Assembly: GCA_965221985.1 (NCBI GenBank)
Contig: OZ244928.1
Coordinates: 2,232,001-2,296,000 of the forward strand
Reading direction: 5' to 3'
Origin: J054 sp965221985
Lineage (GTDB): Bacteria; Pseudomonadota; Gammaproteobacteria; Steroidobacterales; GCA-2729495
Length of the DNA: 64,000 nt
Under the pieces are notes generated by a model. That model made no database searches. It saw nothing but the letters and a program-made list of their open reading frames with translations, and had not been told where the DNA came from. This document shows positions 34,406 through 44,249 of this stretch, piece after piece (within the stretch, counting starts at the first letter, position 1; each line of letters opens with the position of its first letter). The position numbers and the translations under genes were made by a program.

Positions 34406-37400
34406 ATGCCAAAACGCAGCGACATAGAAAGCGTCCTCATCATTGGTGCGGGTCCCATCGTGATTGGTCAGGCCTGTGAGTTCGATTACTCCGGCGCGCA
34501 GGCCTGCAAGGCTTTGCGGGAAGAGGGTTATCGCGTGATTCTGGTGAACTCCAATCCGGCGACCATCATGACGGACCCGGAAATGGCTGATGCGGTTTAC
34601 ATTGAACCCGTGGTCTGGCAATCCGTTGCCAAGATAATCGAGAAGGAAAAGCCCGACGCCTTGCTGCCCACCATGGGCGGGCAGACGGGACTGAACTGCG
34701 CGTTGGATTTGGTGCGCGAAGGCATCCTGAAGCAGTTCAATGTCGAACTCATTGGCGCGTCGCGGGAAGCTATCGATACGGCTGAAGACCGGGAATTGTT
34801 TCGGCAGGCCATGCAGGACATCGGCCTTGACGTGCCCCAGGCTCATATCGCGCACGATCTGCAAGAAGCCTGGGAGGGCCAGAAAACCATCGGTTTTCCC
34901 ACCATTATCCGGCCGTCCTTTACTTTAGGCGGTAGCGGCGGGGGGATTGCTTACAATCGCGAAGAATTCGAGGAAATCGTCACGCGGGGTCTAGATCTTT
35001 CGCCCACCACCGAAGTGCTACTGGAAGAATCAGTGATCGGCTGGAAAGAGTTCGAGATGGAGGTAGTGCGCGATAGTCGGGACAATTGCATCATCGTTTG
35101 TTCCATCGAGAACGTCGACGCCATGGGGGTGCATACCGGCGACTCGATTACCGTGGCGCCGGCGCAAACTCTGACCGATAAGGAATACCAGGACCTGCGC
35201 AACGCGTCTATCGCGGTATTGCGGCGTATTGGCGTGGACACGGGTGGTTCCAATGTGCAGTTTGCGGTAAGTCCTCACGACGGCCGCATTCTGGTCATCG
35301 AGATGAATCCGCGCGTGTCACGGTCATCGGCCCTGGCTTCCAAGGCTACCGGCTTTCCCATCGCAAAAATCGCCGCGAAGCTGGCCGTGGGTTACACCCT
35401 GGATGAGTTGCGCAACGAAATTACCGGCGGCGCGACACCCGCGTCCTTCGAACCGACCATCGACTATGTTGTCACCAAGATTCCGCGTTTCACCTTTGAA
35501 AAGTTTCCGGGTGCAAACGACCGATTGACTACCCAAATGAAATCCGTGGGCGAGGTCATGGCCATGGGCCGGACCTTCCAAGAGTCTTTGCAGAAGGCCA
35601 TGCGTGGCTTAGAGACAGGCATTGATGGTTTTGTCGAGCGCATGCCGGCTGAGCCGACTGACGATGAGTTGGAGCAACTTCGGCATGAGTTGCAAATGCC
35701 GGGGGCTGAGCGTTTGTTGTATGTAGCCGATGCATTTCGCTTGCAGATGAGCACACCCGAGGTCGCGGCCTTGTCCGGGATTGATCCTTGGTTCCTCGCG
35801 CAAATCGAGGATCTGGTGCGGCGCGAGCGCCACATGCAGGAAACTGGGATCGCGGTGTTGAAGCCTGGTAGCCTTTGGGGCTTGAAACGTCACGGTTTTT
35901 CGGACAGCCGCATCGCTAAGCTGTTGGATGTCGACGAAAGCGTGGTGCGGCAGCACCGCATTGAGGGCGGCGTCCGGCCAGCCTACAAACGCGTGGATAC
36001 CTGCGCGGCCGAATTCGCCACCACCACCGCTTACCTTTATTCCAGCTATGAGCACGAATGCGAATCACTGCCCAGCGATGAACGCAAGATCATGATTCTG
36101 GGCGGCGGCCCGAACCGCATCGGTCAAGGCATTGAGTTTGACTACTGCTGCGTGCATGCCGCCATGGCGCTGAGAGAGGCCGGCTTTGAGACCATCATGG
36201 TCAACTGCAACCCCGAAACGGTGTCGACGGACTATGACACCTCCGATCGCTTGTACTTCGAATCCCTGACCTTTGAAGATGTCATGGAGATTATCGAGCG
36301 GGAAAATCCCGAAGGGGTCATCGTCCAGTTCGGGGGGCAAACGCCGTTGAAATTGGCGCGCGATTTAGAACGCGCCGGCGCACCCATCATTGGTACCACT
36401 CCAGAATCCATCGATTTGGCGGAAGATCGCGAGCGATTTCAGCACTTGTTGCAGCGCTTGGATCTCAAGCAGCCGCCGAACTGCACGGCGAGAACCGAAG
36501 ACCAGGCTGTGCAGATGGCCATCGAGGTCGGCTTCCCTTTGGTGGTGAGACCGTCCTACGTGTTGGGCGGGCGTGCCATGGAAGTTGTGCACAGCGAAGA
36601 TGATTTGCGCGCGTACATGAGCAGCGCCATGGCCGTGTCCAACGATAGTCCGGTGCTACTTGATCGATTTCTCGATCAAGCGGTAGAGGTTGACGTAGAC
36701 TGCGTGTGTGATGGCGAGGAAGTTATTATCGGCGGCATCATGGAGCACGTGGAGCAAGCCGGTGTGCACTCTGGTGACTCGGCTTGTTCGCTGCCACCGG
36801 CGACTTTGACGCCGGACGTGCAAGCCCATATAAAGCAGCAAGTCGTTAGCATGGCCAAGGGCCTGCAAGTCGTTGGCCTGATGAATACACAGTTTGCCAT
36901 TCAGAATGGCGTTATCTATGTTTTGGAAGTCAACCCTCGAGCATCCAGAACCGTGCCCTTTGTATCCAAGGCAACGGGCCGGCCGCTCGCGAAAATTGCC
37001 GCCCGCGTCATGGTGGGTATCAGCTTGAAAGAACAAGGCATCGTTGATGTCGACACAAGGTTGGAACACTATGCGGTTAAGGCTTCGGTGTTTCCGTTCG
37101 GCAAGTTCCTAAGCGCGGACCCCATTTTGGGTCCGGAGATGAAATCTACCGGCGAGGTCATGGGGTCGGGCCGGTCTTTCGCCGAGGCCTATGCCAAGGC
37201 TCAACTCGCGTCCGGCATCCGGTTGCCCAGTCGGGGTACTGCCTTGTTGTCGGTACGGGATCGGGACAAACCGGGTGCGGTTAAGCTGGCCAAGGTATTG
37301 ATTGATAGGGGCTTCGATATTGTTGCAACGGATGGTACCGCTATGGAACTGGCGGAGAATGGCTTGGAATGCCGGCGTGTGAACAAGGTGCGCGAAGGCC

Positions 37401-37633
37401 GGCCGCACATTGTCGACATGATCAAGAACGGCGATATCACCTTTGTTTGCAACACTACCGAAGGTAAGCGCGCGATTCGGGAATCGCAAACTATTCGCGC
37501 GGCCACGGTCAATAACAAGGTTACTTACTACACGACCTTGGCGGCCGCCATGGCGACCAGCATGGCTTTGGACCACATTGATGGCGGTGAGGTTTATAAG
37601 TTGCAGGATCTTCATAAGAAGAGCGCGGCGTGA
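34406..37633 (+). CDS. carB: Carbamoyl-phosphate synthase large subunit
   Basis: 1075 residues, full length. Two homologous ATP-grasp halves make carboxyphosphate and phosphorylate carbamate, and a C-terminal allosteric domain responds to UMP and ornithine. First half: SVLIIGAGPIVIGQACEFDY, IIRPSFTLGGSGGGIAYN and VIEMNPRVSRSSALASKATG. Second half: IMILGGGPNRIGQGIEFDYC, VVRPSYVLGGRAMEVVH and VLEVNPRASRTVPFVSKATG. The MGS-like end holds FDIVATDGTAMELAENG. The stop overlaps the greA start by four bases. Confidence 0.99.
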   Translation: MPKRSDIESVLIIGAGPIVIGQACEFDYSGAQACKALREEGYRVILVNSNPATIMTDPEMADAVYIEPVVWQSVAKIIEKEKPDALLPTMGGQTGLNCALDLVREGILKQFNVELIGASREAIDTAEDRELFRQAMQDIGLDVPQAHIAHDLQEAWEGQKTIGFPTIIRPSFTLGGSGGGIAYNREEFEEIVTRGLDLSPTTEVLLEESVIGWKEFEMEVVRDSRDNCIIVCSIENVDAMGVHTGDSITVAPAQTLTDKEYQDLRNASIAVLRRIGVDTGGSNVQFAVSPHDGRILVIEMNPRVSRSSALASKATGFPIAKIAAKLAVGYTLDELRNEITGGATPASFEPTIDYVVTKIPRFTFEKFPGANDRLTTQMKSVGEVMAMGRTFQESLQKAMRGLETGIDGFVERMPAEPTDDELEQLRHELQMPGAERLLYVADAFRLQMSTPEVAALSGIDPWFLAQIEDLVRRERHMQETGIAVLKPGSLWGLKRHGFSDSRIAKLLDVDESVVRQHRIEGGVRPAYKRVDTCAAEFATTTAYLYSSYEHECESLPSDERKIMILGGGPNRIGQGIEFDYCCVHAAMALREAGFETIMVNCNPETVSTDYDTSDRLYFESLTFEDVMEIIERENPEGVIVQFGGQTPLKLARDLERAGAPIIGTTPESIDLAEDRERFQHLLQRLDLKQPPNCTARTEDQAVQMAIEVGFPLVVRPSYVLGGRAMEVVHSEDDLRAYMSSAMAVSNDSPVLLDRFLDQAVEVDVDCVCDGEEVIIGGIMEHVEQAGVHSGDSACSLPPATLTPDVQAHIKQQVVSMAKGLQVVGLMNTQFAIQNGVIYVLEVNPRASRTVPFVSKATGRPLAKIAARVMVGISLKEQGIVDVDTRLEHYAVKASVFPFGKFLSADPILGPEMKSTGEVMGSGRSFAEAYAKAQLASGIRLPSRGTALLSVRDRDKPGAVKLAKVLIDRGFDIVATDGTAMELAENGLECRRVNKVREGRPHIVDMIKNGDITFVCNTTEGKRAIRESQTIRAATVNNKVTYYTTLAAAMATSMALDHIDGGEVYKLQDLHKKSAA

Positions 37634-38106
37634 GTACCTATCCCATAACGGTTCGCGGTGCCGAGAAGTTGCGTGACGAACTGAAACGATTGAAATCTGA
37701 GGAGCGTCCACGCGTAGTCGCTGCCATTGCCGAGGCTCGCGGTCATGGCGACCTCAAAGAAAATGCTGAATACCACGCGGCGAAAGAAGAGCAGGGGTTT
37801 ATCGAAGCGCGTATTAAAGACATCGATGGCAAATTGTCGAATGCGCAAATCATCGATGTGACCAAGCTCAACGTGCAGGGCAAAGTCGTATTCGGCGCCA
37901 CCGTAGAATTGACGGCCGATGAAGATGGCAAGGAAGTTTGCTATCAAATTGTCGGTGAGGATGAGGCGGATATCCGTGCCGGCCGGATCTCCGTCACTTC
38001 GCCCATCGCGCGCGCTTTGATTGGTAAGGAAGAAGGCGAGTTGGTCGAGGTCAATGCGCCAGGTGGTCTCATGGCCTACGAGATCGTGGAGGTTCGTTAC
38101 GAGTAG
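37630..38106 (+). CDS. greA: Transcription elongation factor GreA
   Basis: 158 residues from GTG 37630, overlapping the carB stop (GTGA). GreA enters the secondary channel of RNA polymerase and helps cleave backtracked RNA. The N-terminal coiled coil includes AEKLRDELKRLKSEERPRVV and the tip AEARGHGDLKENAEYHAAKE with the acidic pair, then FIEARIKDIDGKL. The C-terminal FKBP-like part includes GRISVTSPIARALIGKEEGE and ends with the usual YEIVEVRYE. Coupling to carAB is the norm in gammaproteobacteria. Confidence 0.98.
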   Translation: MSTYPITVRGAEKLRDELKRLKSEERPRVVAAIAEARGHGDLKENAEYHAAKEEQGFIEARIKDIDGKLSNAQIIDVTKLNVQGKVVFGATVELTADEDGKEVCYQIVGEDEADIRAGRISVTSPIARALIGKEEGELVEVNAPGGLMAYEIVEVRYE

Positions 38107-38212
38107 CGAGCGAATGTGCATGCGCCCGGGCAAACGATGGCTGCGCTTGTTTGGTTTTGCAGCGAGCTAGGCAGTGGCGCGTGGTGCCCAAGACCTACTG
38201 GCCCGCGGGCCT

Positions 38213-38512
38213 TCAACGACGGGGTAAAACGATCCGTGGATCTTGCCGCCGCGCGCGGTAGATGGTCGCGATGTTGCCAAGCCGATTAACCAAGCTGGCC
38301 TGTAGTTTGTCCAGCAGGTCAGCAATTACGGTATCGCGTTCATCTCGGTCCGTGCTGCGCACCCGAACCTTGATGAGCTCGTGGTGTTTGAGTTGGCTCT
38401 CGAGTTCGGCCAAAACGCCGGGAGTGATTCCCGAACCGCCGATGAGCACGCAGGGCTTTAGCGAGTGGGCCAGTCCCTTAAGGTATTTTTTTTGCGCGCT
38501 GGATATTGTCAT
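38213..38512 (-). CDS. yhbY: CRM-domain RNA-binding protein YhbY
   Basis: 99 residues: a single CRM (YhbY) domain, which binds pre-50S ribosomal particles. The start MTISSAQKKYLKGLAHSLKP and the signature VLIGGSGITPGVLAELESQL (GxxG loop), then ELIKVRVR and RLGNIATIYRAR, are standard. It is convergent with greA and divergent from rlmE (32 bases apart), the conserved yhbY-rlmE-ftsH arrangement. Confidence 0.95.
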   Translation of the reverse strand: MTISSAQKKYLKGLAHSLKPCVLIGGSGITPGVLAELESQLKHHELIKVRVRSTDRDERDTVIADLLDKLQASLVNRLGNIATIYRARRQDPRIVLPRR

Positions 38513-38544
38513 GGTCGTGAGTATAGCGGCGAGGGTGCTTAGCT

Positions 38545-39165
38545 GTGGCTAAAGGCCGTTCCAATAAGCACTGGCGTCGCCAACAGACAGACGATCCCTA
38601 CTTGCGCCGGGCGCACGCCGAGGGTTGGCGCTCCCGCGCGGTATTCAAACTCATGGAAATCCAAGAGCGCGACGGCTTGTTGCGCCGGGGCCAGTTGGTC
38701 GTGGATCTTGGTGCCGCACCGGGTGGCTGGAGTCAGTATGCCGCTTCGCTACAGGGTCCGGATGGTCGTGTGCTGGCCATTGATACCCAAGCAATGGATC
38801 CGATTGCTGGTGTTGAGTTCATCCGCGGCGATTTTACCGAGCTTGCAATACTGGAAAAGTTGCTCGGCATGACGGGTGAAGCGGCCACGGCACTTGTGCT
38901 TTCGGATATGTCCCCCAAGATCACAGGTAACCGCTCGGTCGATCAGCCGCGAGCCATGTATCTAGCAGAATTGGCTTTGGATTTTGCACGGCGGGTGCTA
39001 AGACCCGGCGGTCATTTTGTCTGCAAGTTGTTCCAGGGCGAAGGTTTCGATGATTATGTCCGCGATTGCCGCACAAGTTTCTCCAAGGTTAAGGCCCGAA
39101 AGCCCGCGGCTTCGCGGCCTGAGAGCCGCGAGACCTATCTGGTAGCCAGAACCTATCGGATGTAG
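38545..39165 (+). CDS. rlmE: 23S rRNA 2'-O-methyltransferase (U2552) RlmE/FtsJ
   Basis: 206 residues, starting at GTG 38545. The enzyme methylates U2552 of 23S rRNA in the 50S subunit and is a heat-shock protein in E. coli. The SAM site is VVDLGAAPGGWSQYAAS, and the catalytic K-D-K-E set is represented by Lys in SRAVFKLMEI, Asp in VLSDMSPKITG, Lys in GGHFVCKLFQGEGF and Glu in SRETYLVART. It precedes ftsH, as usual. Confidence 0.97.
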   Translation: MAKGRSNKHWRRQQTDDPYLRRAHAEGWRSRAVFKLMEIQERDGLLRRGQLVVDLGAAPGGWSQYAASLQGPDGRVLAIDTQAMDPIAGVEFIRGDFTELAILEKLLGMTGEAATALVLSDMSPKITGNRSVDQPRAMYLAELALDFARRVLRPGGHFVCKLFQGEGFDDYVRDCRTSFSKVKARKPAASRPESRETYLVARTYRM

Positions 39166-39216
39166 TACGGTCAGATGAGATATCCCCCCACGCTTGGGCA
39201 GTATTGAGTTAAACCA

Positions 39217-41136
39217 TTGAATGAAATAGCAAAAAATATAATCCTGTGGATCGTCATTGCTATCGTGTTGCTCACGGTTTTCCAGAGCTTCGGAACCGGT
39301 GGCCGGCAACGCGAACCCATTGATTATTCAAGTTTTCTGACCTTGGTAGAGAACGGCCAGGTCAAGTCTGTGATGTTCGAGGGCGACACTATTAAAGGTG
39401 TCTTGAACAGCGATGCGCCGTTTGTGACCTACAGTCCGGAAACCGACAACACAGTTTTGATCGGTGAGCTGAAGAAAAGCGACGTAAAAATCGAGGCGGC
39501 GGCACCGGAACGTCCCAACATTTTGGTCAGCCTATTTATTAACTCTTTCCCCGTGTTATTGCTGATCGGGGTTTGGGTTTACTTCATGCGGCAGATGCAG
39601 GGCGGCGGCGGCGGCCGCGGCGCCATGTCCTTCGGCAAGAGCCGGGCTCGCCTATTGGGCGAGGATCAAGTCAATGTAACTTTCCAAGACGTGGCCGGCG
39701 TGGAGGAAGCGAAGGAAGAAGTCAGTGAAATCGTCGACTTCCTGAAAGACCCGGGTAAGTTTCAGCGTCTGGGTGGCAAGATTCCCAAGGGCGTGTTGAT
39801 GGTTGGTTCACCGGGAACCGGTAAGACCTTGCTGGCCCGAGCCATCGCCGGTGAGGCCAAGGTGCCGTTTTTTACCATCTCGGGCTCCGATTTCGTGGAA
39901 ATGTTCGTGGGTGTCGGTGCCTCCCGCGTTCGCGACATGTTTGAGCAAGCTAAGAAACATGCCCCCTGTATTATTTTCATCGACGAGATAGACGCCGTGG
40001 GCCGTCATCGCGGTGCCGGTTTGGGTGGTGGGCACGATGAACGCGAGCAAACCCTGAACCAATTGCTCGTGGAAATGGACGGGTTTGAAGGCAACGAGGG
40101 AATTATCGTGATCGCCGCGACCAACCGTCCGGATGTCCTGGATCCCGCCTTGCTGCGTCCAGGTCGCTTCGATCGCCAAGTTGTGGTGCCTTTGCCCGAT
40201 GTGCGCGGACGCGAGCAGATATTGCGGGTGCATATGCGCAAGGTGCCCGTGGGCGACGATGTGCGGCCATCAATAATCGCGCGCGGTACGCCAGGATTTT
40301 CTGGTGCCGATTTGGCCAATCTGGTGAATGAGGCGGCTTTGTTTGCTGCCCGGGCGAATCGGCGCACCGTTGGCATGGAAGAATTCGAGAAAGCCAAAGA
40401 CAAAATCATGATGGGCGCGGAACGGCGCTCCATGGTGATGAGCGAGGACGAGAAGCAACTCACTGCCTATCACGAGGCGGGTCATGCCATTGTTGGTTTG
40501 ACAGTGCCGGATCATGATCCAGTCTATAAGGTGACCATCATTCCGCGCGGCCGTGCTCTAGGTGTGACCATGTTCTTGCCCGAGGAAGACCGGTATAGCT
40601 ATAGCAAGCGCCGCCTAAATAGCCAGATTGCTAGCTTGTTCGGTGGACGAATTGCCGAAGAACTCATTTTTGGCAGTGATGCCATTACCACCGGCGCGGC
40701 CAACGACATTGAGCGGGCGACGGAAATCGCGCGCAACATGGTGACCCGTTGGGGTTTGTCTGATCGTCTGGGGCCCATGGCTTATGCGGAGGACGACGGC
40801 GAGGTGTTTCTCGGCCGTTCCGTGACCCAGCACAAGCAAGTGGGTGATGAGATCCGGGATGTGATCGATAGCGAGGTCCGTCGATTCATCGATACCAACT
40901 ACGAGCGGGCCGAGCAGATACTCAAGGAAGAAATCGATAAGTTGCACGCCATGGCGGCTGCTTTGATCAAGTATGAAACCATTGATCAAGATCAAATTGC
41001 CGACATCATGGCGGGCAAGGAGCCAAGACCGCCGGAAGATTGGGATGAGGATGATTCGGCCCCCACTTCCAGCGGCAAGCCGCAGCCGCCAAAAAAGGAT
41101 GATCCGAAAATCGGTGAACCCGCCGGTCAGCACTAA
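39217..41136 (+). CDS. ftsH: ATP-dependent zinc metalloprotease FtsH
   Basis: 639 residues. The frame starts at TTG 39217; a nearby ATG at 39221 is out of frame. Two membrane helices (about 5-22 and 95-115) flank a periplasmic domain, ending LLIGVWVYFMRQMQGGGGG. The AAA+ domain has Walker A GSPGTGKT (Ser where Pro is common), Walker B CIIFIDEIDAVG, the pore motif FVEMFVGVGASRVRDMFEQ and the SRH RPDVLDPALLRPGRFDRQV. The protease site is HEAGH, with a third zinc ligand Asp in ITTGAANDIERAT. FtsH degrades unassembled membrane proteins and regulators such as sigma-32 and LpxC in E. coli. Confidence 0.98.
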   Translation: MNEIAKNIILWIVIAIVLLTVFQSFGTGGRQREPIDYSSFLTLVENGQVKSVMFEGDTIKGVLNSDAPFVTYSPETDNTVLIGELKKSDVKIEAAAPERPNILVSLFINSFPVLLLIGVWVYFMRQMQGGGGGRGAMSFGKSRARLLGEDQVNVTFQDVAGVEEAKEEVSEIVDFLKDPGKFQRLGGKIPKGVLMVGSPGTGKTLLARAIAGEAKVPFFTISGSDFVEMFVGVGASRVRDMFEQAKKHAPCIIFIDEIDAVGRHRGAGLGGGHDEREQTLNQLLVEMDGFEGNEGIIVIAATNRPDVLDPALLRPGRFDRQVVVPLPDVRGREQILRVHMRKVPVGDDVRPSIIARGTPGFSGADLANLVNEAALFAARANRRTVGMEEFEKAKDKIMMGAERRSMVMSEDEKQLTAYHEAGHAIVGLTVPDHDPVYKVTIIPRGRALGVTMFLPEEDRYSYSKRRLNSQIASLFGGRIAEELIFGSDAITTGAANDIERATEIARNMVTRWGLSDRLGPMAYAEDDGEVFLGRSVTQHKQVGDEIRDVIDSEVRRFIDTNYERAEQILKEEIDKLHAMAAALIKYETIDQDQIADIMAGKEPRPPEDWDEDDSAPTSSGKPQPPKKDDPKIGEPAGQH

Positions 41137-41196
41137 CAAATTGCTCAGCGTGTCAGCGACCGTTGTGGATTTCGCCGGCGGCTGTCGCTTTCCCGT

Positions 41197-42045
41197 GTGA
41201 CTCGCAAGATTCCGCTTACGGCTGAGTCGGAAAAGCGCCCCTTGGTCATGGGCGTTCTGAATCTGACGCCCGATTCGTTCTCTGATGGTGGCCGCTATCT
41301 AAAAGCTGATAAGGGCCTCGCGCATGCAATGACTCTGTGCGCCGAAGGTGCGGACATCATTGATATTGGCGCGGAGTCCACGCGGCCCGGTGCGAAGTCC
41401 ATCAGCCTTGAAGAAGAATTGGATCGCTTGTTGCCGGTGCTGAAAGCGATCCGGCGGGAGTCCACCGTGCCGGTTTCCGTCGATACCTGTAAGCCACAAG
41501 TCATGCGAGCGGCTGTCGATATGGGCGCGGACATGATCAATGATATTAACGCTTTGCAGGCGCCCGATGCATTGGTGACGGCTGCGGATTTGGCAGTGCC
41601 GGTCTGTCTGATGCATATGCAAGGCGAGCCGCGCACCATGCAGCGTTTACCGTCATACACAGATGTCGTAGCCGAGGTGCTCGAATTTCTTGCCGGCCGC
41701 GTGGCTGCGGCCGAGGCCGCGGGGATTCCCCGTGAACGTTTGGTCGTAGATCCGGGCTTTGGCTTCGGCAAGACCCTTGACCACAATCTGCAACTCTTGG
41801 CGGCCTTAAGCCGCTTTACCCATCTCGGCTGCCCTGTCTTGGCGGGCTTGTCACGCAAGTCCATGTTGGGGGCTTTGCTGAATCGCGAAGTCGAGGACCG
41901 CTTGCCGGGCAGTTTGGCGCTGGCGCTACTGGCGGCTCAGCAAGGGGCGTCAATCATTCGGGTGCATGATGTTGCGCCGACGGTAGATGCCCTGCGAGTA
42001 TTAGCGGCCGTAAACGACGCGAAGGATCAGGCCAAGCATGGCTAG
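41197..42045 (+). CDS. folP: Dihydropteroate synthase
   Basis: 282 residues from GTG 41197. It joins para-aminobenzoate to the pterin diphosphate in folate synthesis and is the target of sulfonamides. Motifs: MGVLNLTPDSFSDGGRYL, ADIIDIGAESTRPGAKSI, VSVDTCKPQVMRAA, MINDINALQ, LMHMQGEPRTMQ, VVDPGFGFGKTLDHNL, LAGLSRKSMLG and IIRVHDVAPTVDALRV. It overlaps glmM by 8 bases; the ftsH-folP-glmM order is conserved in gammaproteobacteria. Confidence 0.98.
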   Translation: MTRKIPLTAESEKRPLVMGVLNLTPDSFSDGGRYLKADKGLAHAMTLCAEGADIIDIGAESTRPGAKSISLEEELDRLLPVLKAIRRESTVPVSVDTCKPQVMRAAVDMGADMINDINALQAPDALVTAADLAVPVCLMHMQGEPRTMQRLPSYTDVVAEVLEFLAGRVAAAEAAGIPRERLVVDPGFGFGKTLDHNLQLLAALSRFTHLGCPVLAGLSRKSMLGALLNREVEDRLPGSLALALLAAQQGASIIRVHDVAPTVDALRVLAAVNDAKDQAKHG

Positions 42046-43372
42046 GGAATTTTTTGGCACCGACGGTATCCGTGGCAAAGTGGGCGAGCACCCCATGACC
42101 GCGGAGTTTGCGCTCCGTTTGGCCAGTGCCGCCGCGCAAGTATTGGCGCCGGACGGCGGACGCGTCGTAATCGGCAAGGACACGCGGGTTTCTGGTTACA
42201 TGTTTGAGTCGGCCCTGGAGGCGGGATTTGTAGCTGCGGGGGTTGACGTTCAGCTCTTGGGTCCGTTGCCAACACCGGGTATTGCTTACCTAACCCAGGC
42301 CCTTGAGGCCGATTTGGGCGTGGTGATAAGTGCATCGCACAATCCCTATTTTGACAACGGCATCAAATTTTTTGATCGGCTGGGCAGCAAGCTTCCCGAT
42401 GAAGTCGAAGAGCGCATTGAATCATTTCTTTCATCGCCGGCCATTACCAGGGACTCTAAATTACTGGGACGCGCAAAACGCATCGATTGGGCGCGCGAAG
42501 ATTATCAGCGATTTTGTCTATCCACTGTGCCCAGCGGCGTGCGCTTTGATGACTTGAAGATCGTGCTCGATTGTTCGCATGGCGCGGCTTATAAAGTCGC
42601 GCCTCGCGTGCTGACGGAATTGGGTGCTGAAATCGTACCCATCGGTTGCTCGCCCAATGGCCGCAACATCAATGACGGTTGTGGTTCCACCAGCCCGGAC
42701 CTGCTCATGCTCACCGTTAAAGCCGTGGGCGCCGATTTCGGCATTGCCTTGGATGGGGACGGTGATCGCTTACTGATGGTTGACCACACTGGTGAGCTGG
42801 TGGATGGTGATCAACTTCTTTACCTACTGGCGACTGCGCGCCAGGCCGCGGGCGACTTGGTCGGCCCGGTCGTTGGCACTTTAATGACCAACTTGGGACT
42901 GGAACGCATATTTGCCCAGTGCGGAATTGAATTCCTGCGTGCCCAGGTGGGCGATCGCTATGTCATGGCAATGCTGCGGGAGCAAGGCGGACAGCTAGGC
43001 GGCGAAACTTCCGGGCATTTGCTCTGCCTGGACAAGACCACGACAGGGGATGGGCTAATCAGCGCCTTGCAAGTGCTGGCTGTGATTGCCGAGTCAAAAC
43101 AGACCCTGGCGGAACTTGTGGCGCCCATGCCGCGTTTACCGCAGACGCTGATAAATCTCCGCACGGTGGCCAAGGTCGACGTGCAAGCGGCGCCGCTACA
43201 GGCGGCTATTCAAGAATCCGAGGTCCAGATCGCCGAGCGCGGTCGGGTCCTAGTCCGGGCATCCGGTACCGAGCCGGTGGTTCGGGTCATGGTCGAGGGC
43301 GAGGACGAGGCCGAGGTCACCGCGGTGGCCGAGTCTTTGGCCGCCCGCATCGGCGAGCTGACCGCGAGCTAA
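42038..43372 (+). CDS. glmM: Phosphoglucosamine mutase
   Basis: 444 residues. It converts glucosamine-6-phosphate to glucosamine-1-phosphate for UDP-GlcNAc, hence peptidoglycan and LPS. It starts MAREFFGTDGIRGKVGEHPM; the catalytic phosphoserine is in GVVISASHNPYFDNGIKFF (near residue 101), the Mg2+ loop is ALDGDGDRLLMVD, the sugar loop is GGETSGHLL, and the phosphate-binding end is VLVRASGTEPVVRVMVEG. Length and motifs fit the GlmM group rather than ManB/Pgm. Confidence 0.98.
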   Translation: MAREFFGTDGIRGKVGEHPMTAEFALRLASAAAQVLAPDGGRVVIGKDTRVSGYMFESALEAGFVAAGVDVQLLGPLPTPGIAYLTQALEADLGVVISASHNPYFDNGIKFFDRLGSKLPDEVEERIESFLSSPAITRDSKLLGRAKRIDWAREDYQRFCLSTVPSGVRFDDLKIVLDCSHGAAYKVAPRVLTELGAEIVPIGCSPNGRNINDGCGSTSPDLLMLTVKAVGADFGIALDGDGDRLLMVDHTGELVDGDQLLYLLATARQAAGDLVGPVVGTLMTNLGLERIFAQCGIEFLRAQVGDRYVMAMLREQGGQLGGETSGHLLCLDKTTTGDGLISALQVLAVIAESKQTLAELVAPMPRLPQTLINLRTVAKVDVQAAPLQAAIQESEVQIAERGRVLVRASGTEPVVRVMVEGEDEAEVTAVAESLAARIGELTAS

Positions 43373-43484
43373 GTATTGACGTTGATTTCCGCCATCCAGG
43401 CGGCTAACCTTCGCGCACTTTTTGGGCCTGGTCCCGGTCAAACAAACGCCTGAATAGCGTCACATCGCTAGCTCGTATCCAATC

Positions 43485-44249
43485 ATGAGAACACCCCTGG
43501 TCGCTGGTAATTGGAAGCTCAACGGCAGTCGCAAGGCCAATGCCGCTTTACTACAGGCTGTATTGGCGGGAATTGCCCGTGTTGACAAGGCTCAGGTAAT
43601 GGTCTGCCCAAGCTATGTTTATTTGCCCGACGCGGTGGCCGCGGCCCAGGGCAGCACGCTGCTAGTTGGTGCGCAAGATGTGGCGGTTGAGTCCGGCGGG
43701 GCTTATACCGGCGAAGTTTCCGCCGAGATGCTGGCGGATATCGGTTGTAGCCACGTGATCGTGGGGCATTCCGAGCGCCGCAGTCTCTACGGGGATACCG
43801 ACGAGCGCGTCGCGGCGAAATTTCAGTCGGCCCGCACCGCCGGTCTAACGCCAATTTTATGCGTCGGTGAAACCTTAGAAGAACGTGAATCGGGGCAGTC
43901 GCTGGCTGTTGTTACCCGACAAATGGAGGCCGTGATTGCCGCCCACGGCGTGGCTGCATTAGCGGGTGCCATCGTTGCCTACGAACCAGTATGGGCCATC
44001 GGGACCGGGCATACGGCGAGTCCCGCACAGGCGCAAGAAATTCATGCCGGTATCCGAGCCTTGGTGGGATCAGCAGATGCTAGAATAGCCGCCGATTTGC
44101 GCCTACTTTACGGGGGCAGCGTCAAGGGTGCTAATGCGGCCGAGCTGTTCGCCATGGAAGATATTGACGGTGGGTTGATCGGCGGCGCGTCTTTGGACGC
44201 GGAAGATTTTCTGACGATTTGCGCAGCTGCGGCTGGTAGAGCTTCATAA
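43485..44249 (+). CDS. tpiA: Triose-phosphate isomerase
   Basis: 254 residues. It interconverts dihydroxyacetone phosphate and glyceraldehyde-3-phosphate. Active-site parts are visible: LVAGNWKLNGS with the catalytic Lys, HVIVGHSERRSLYGDTDE with His, IVAYEPVWAIGTGHTASPAQ with the catalytic Glu and loop 6, and LLYGGSVKGANA. The stop overlaps the secG start by one base, so the two are co-translated. Confidence 0.98.
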   Translation: MRTPLVAGNWKLNGSRKANAALLQAVLAGIARVDKAQVMVCPSYVYLPDAVAAAQGSTLLVGAQDVAVESGGAYTGEVSAEMLADIGCSHVIVGHSERRSLYGDTDERVAAKFQSARTAGLTPILCVGETLEERESGQSLAVVTRQMEAVIAAHGVAALAGAIVAYEPVWAIGTGHTASPAQAQEIHAGIRALVGSADARIAADLRLLYGGSVKGANAAELFAMEDIDGGLIGGASLDAEDFLTICAAAAGRAS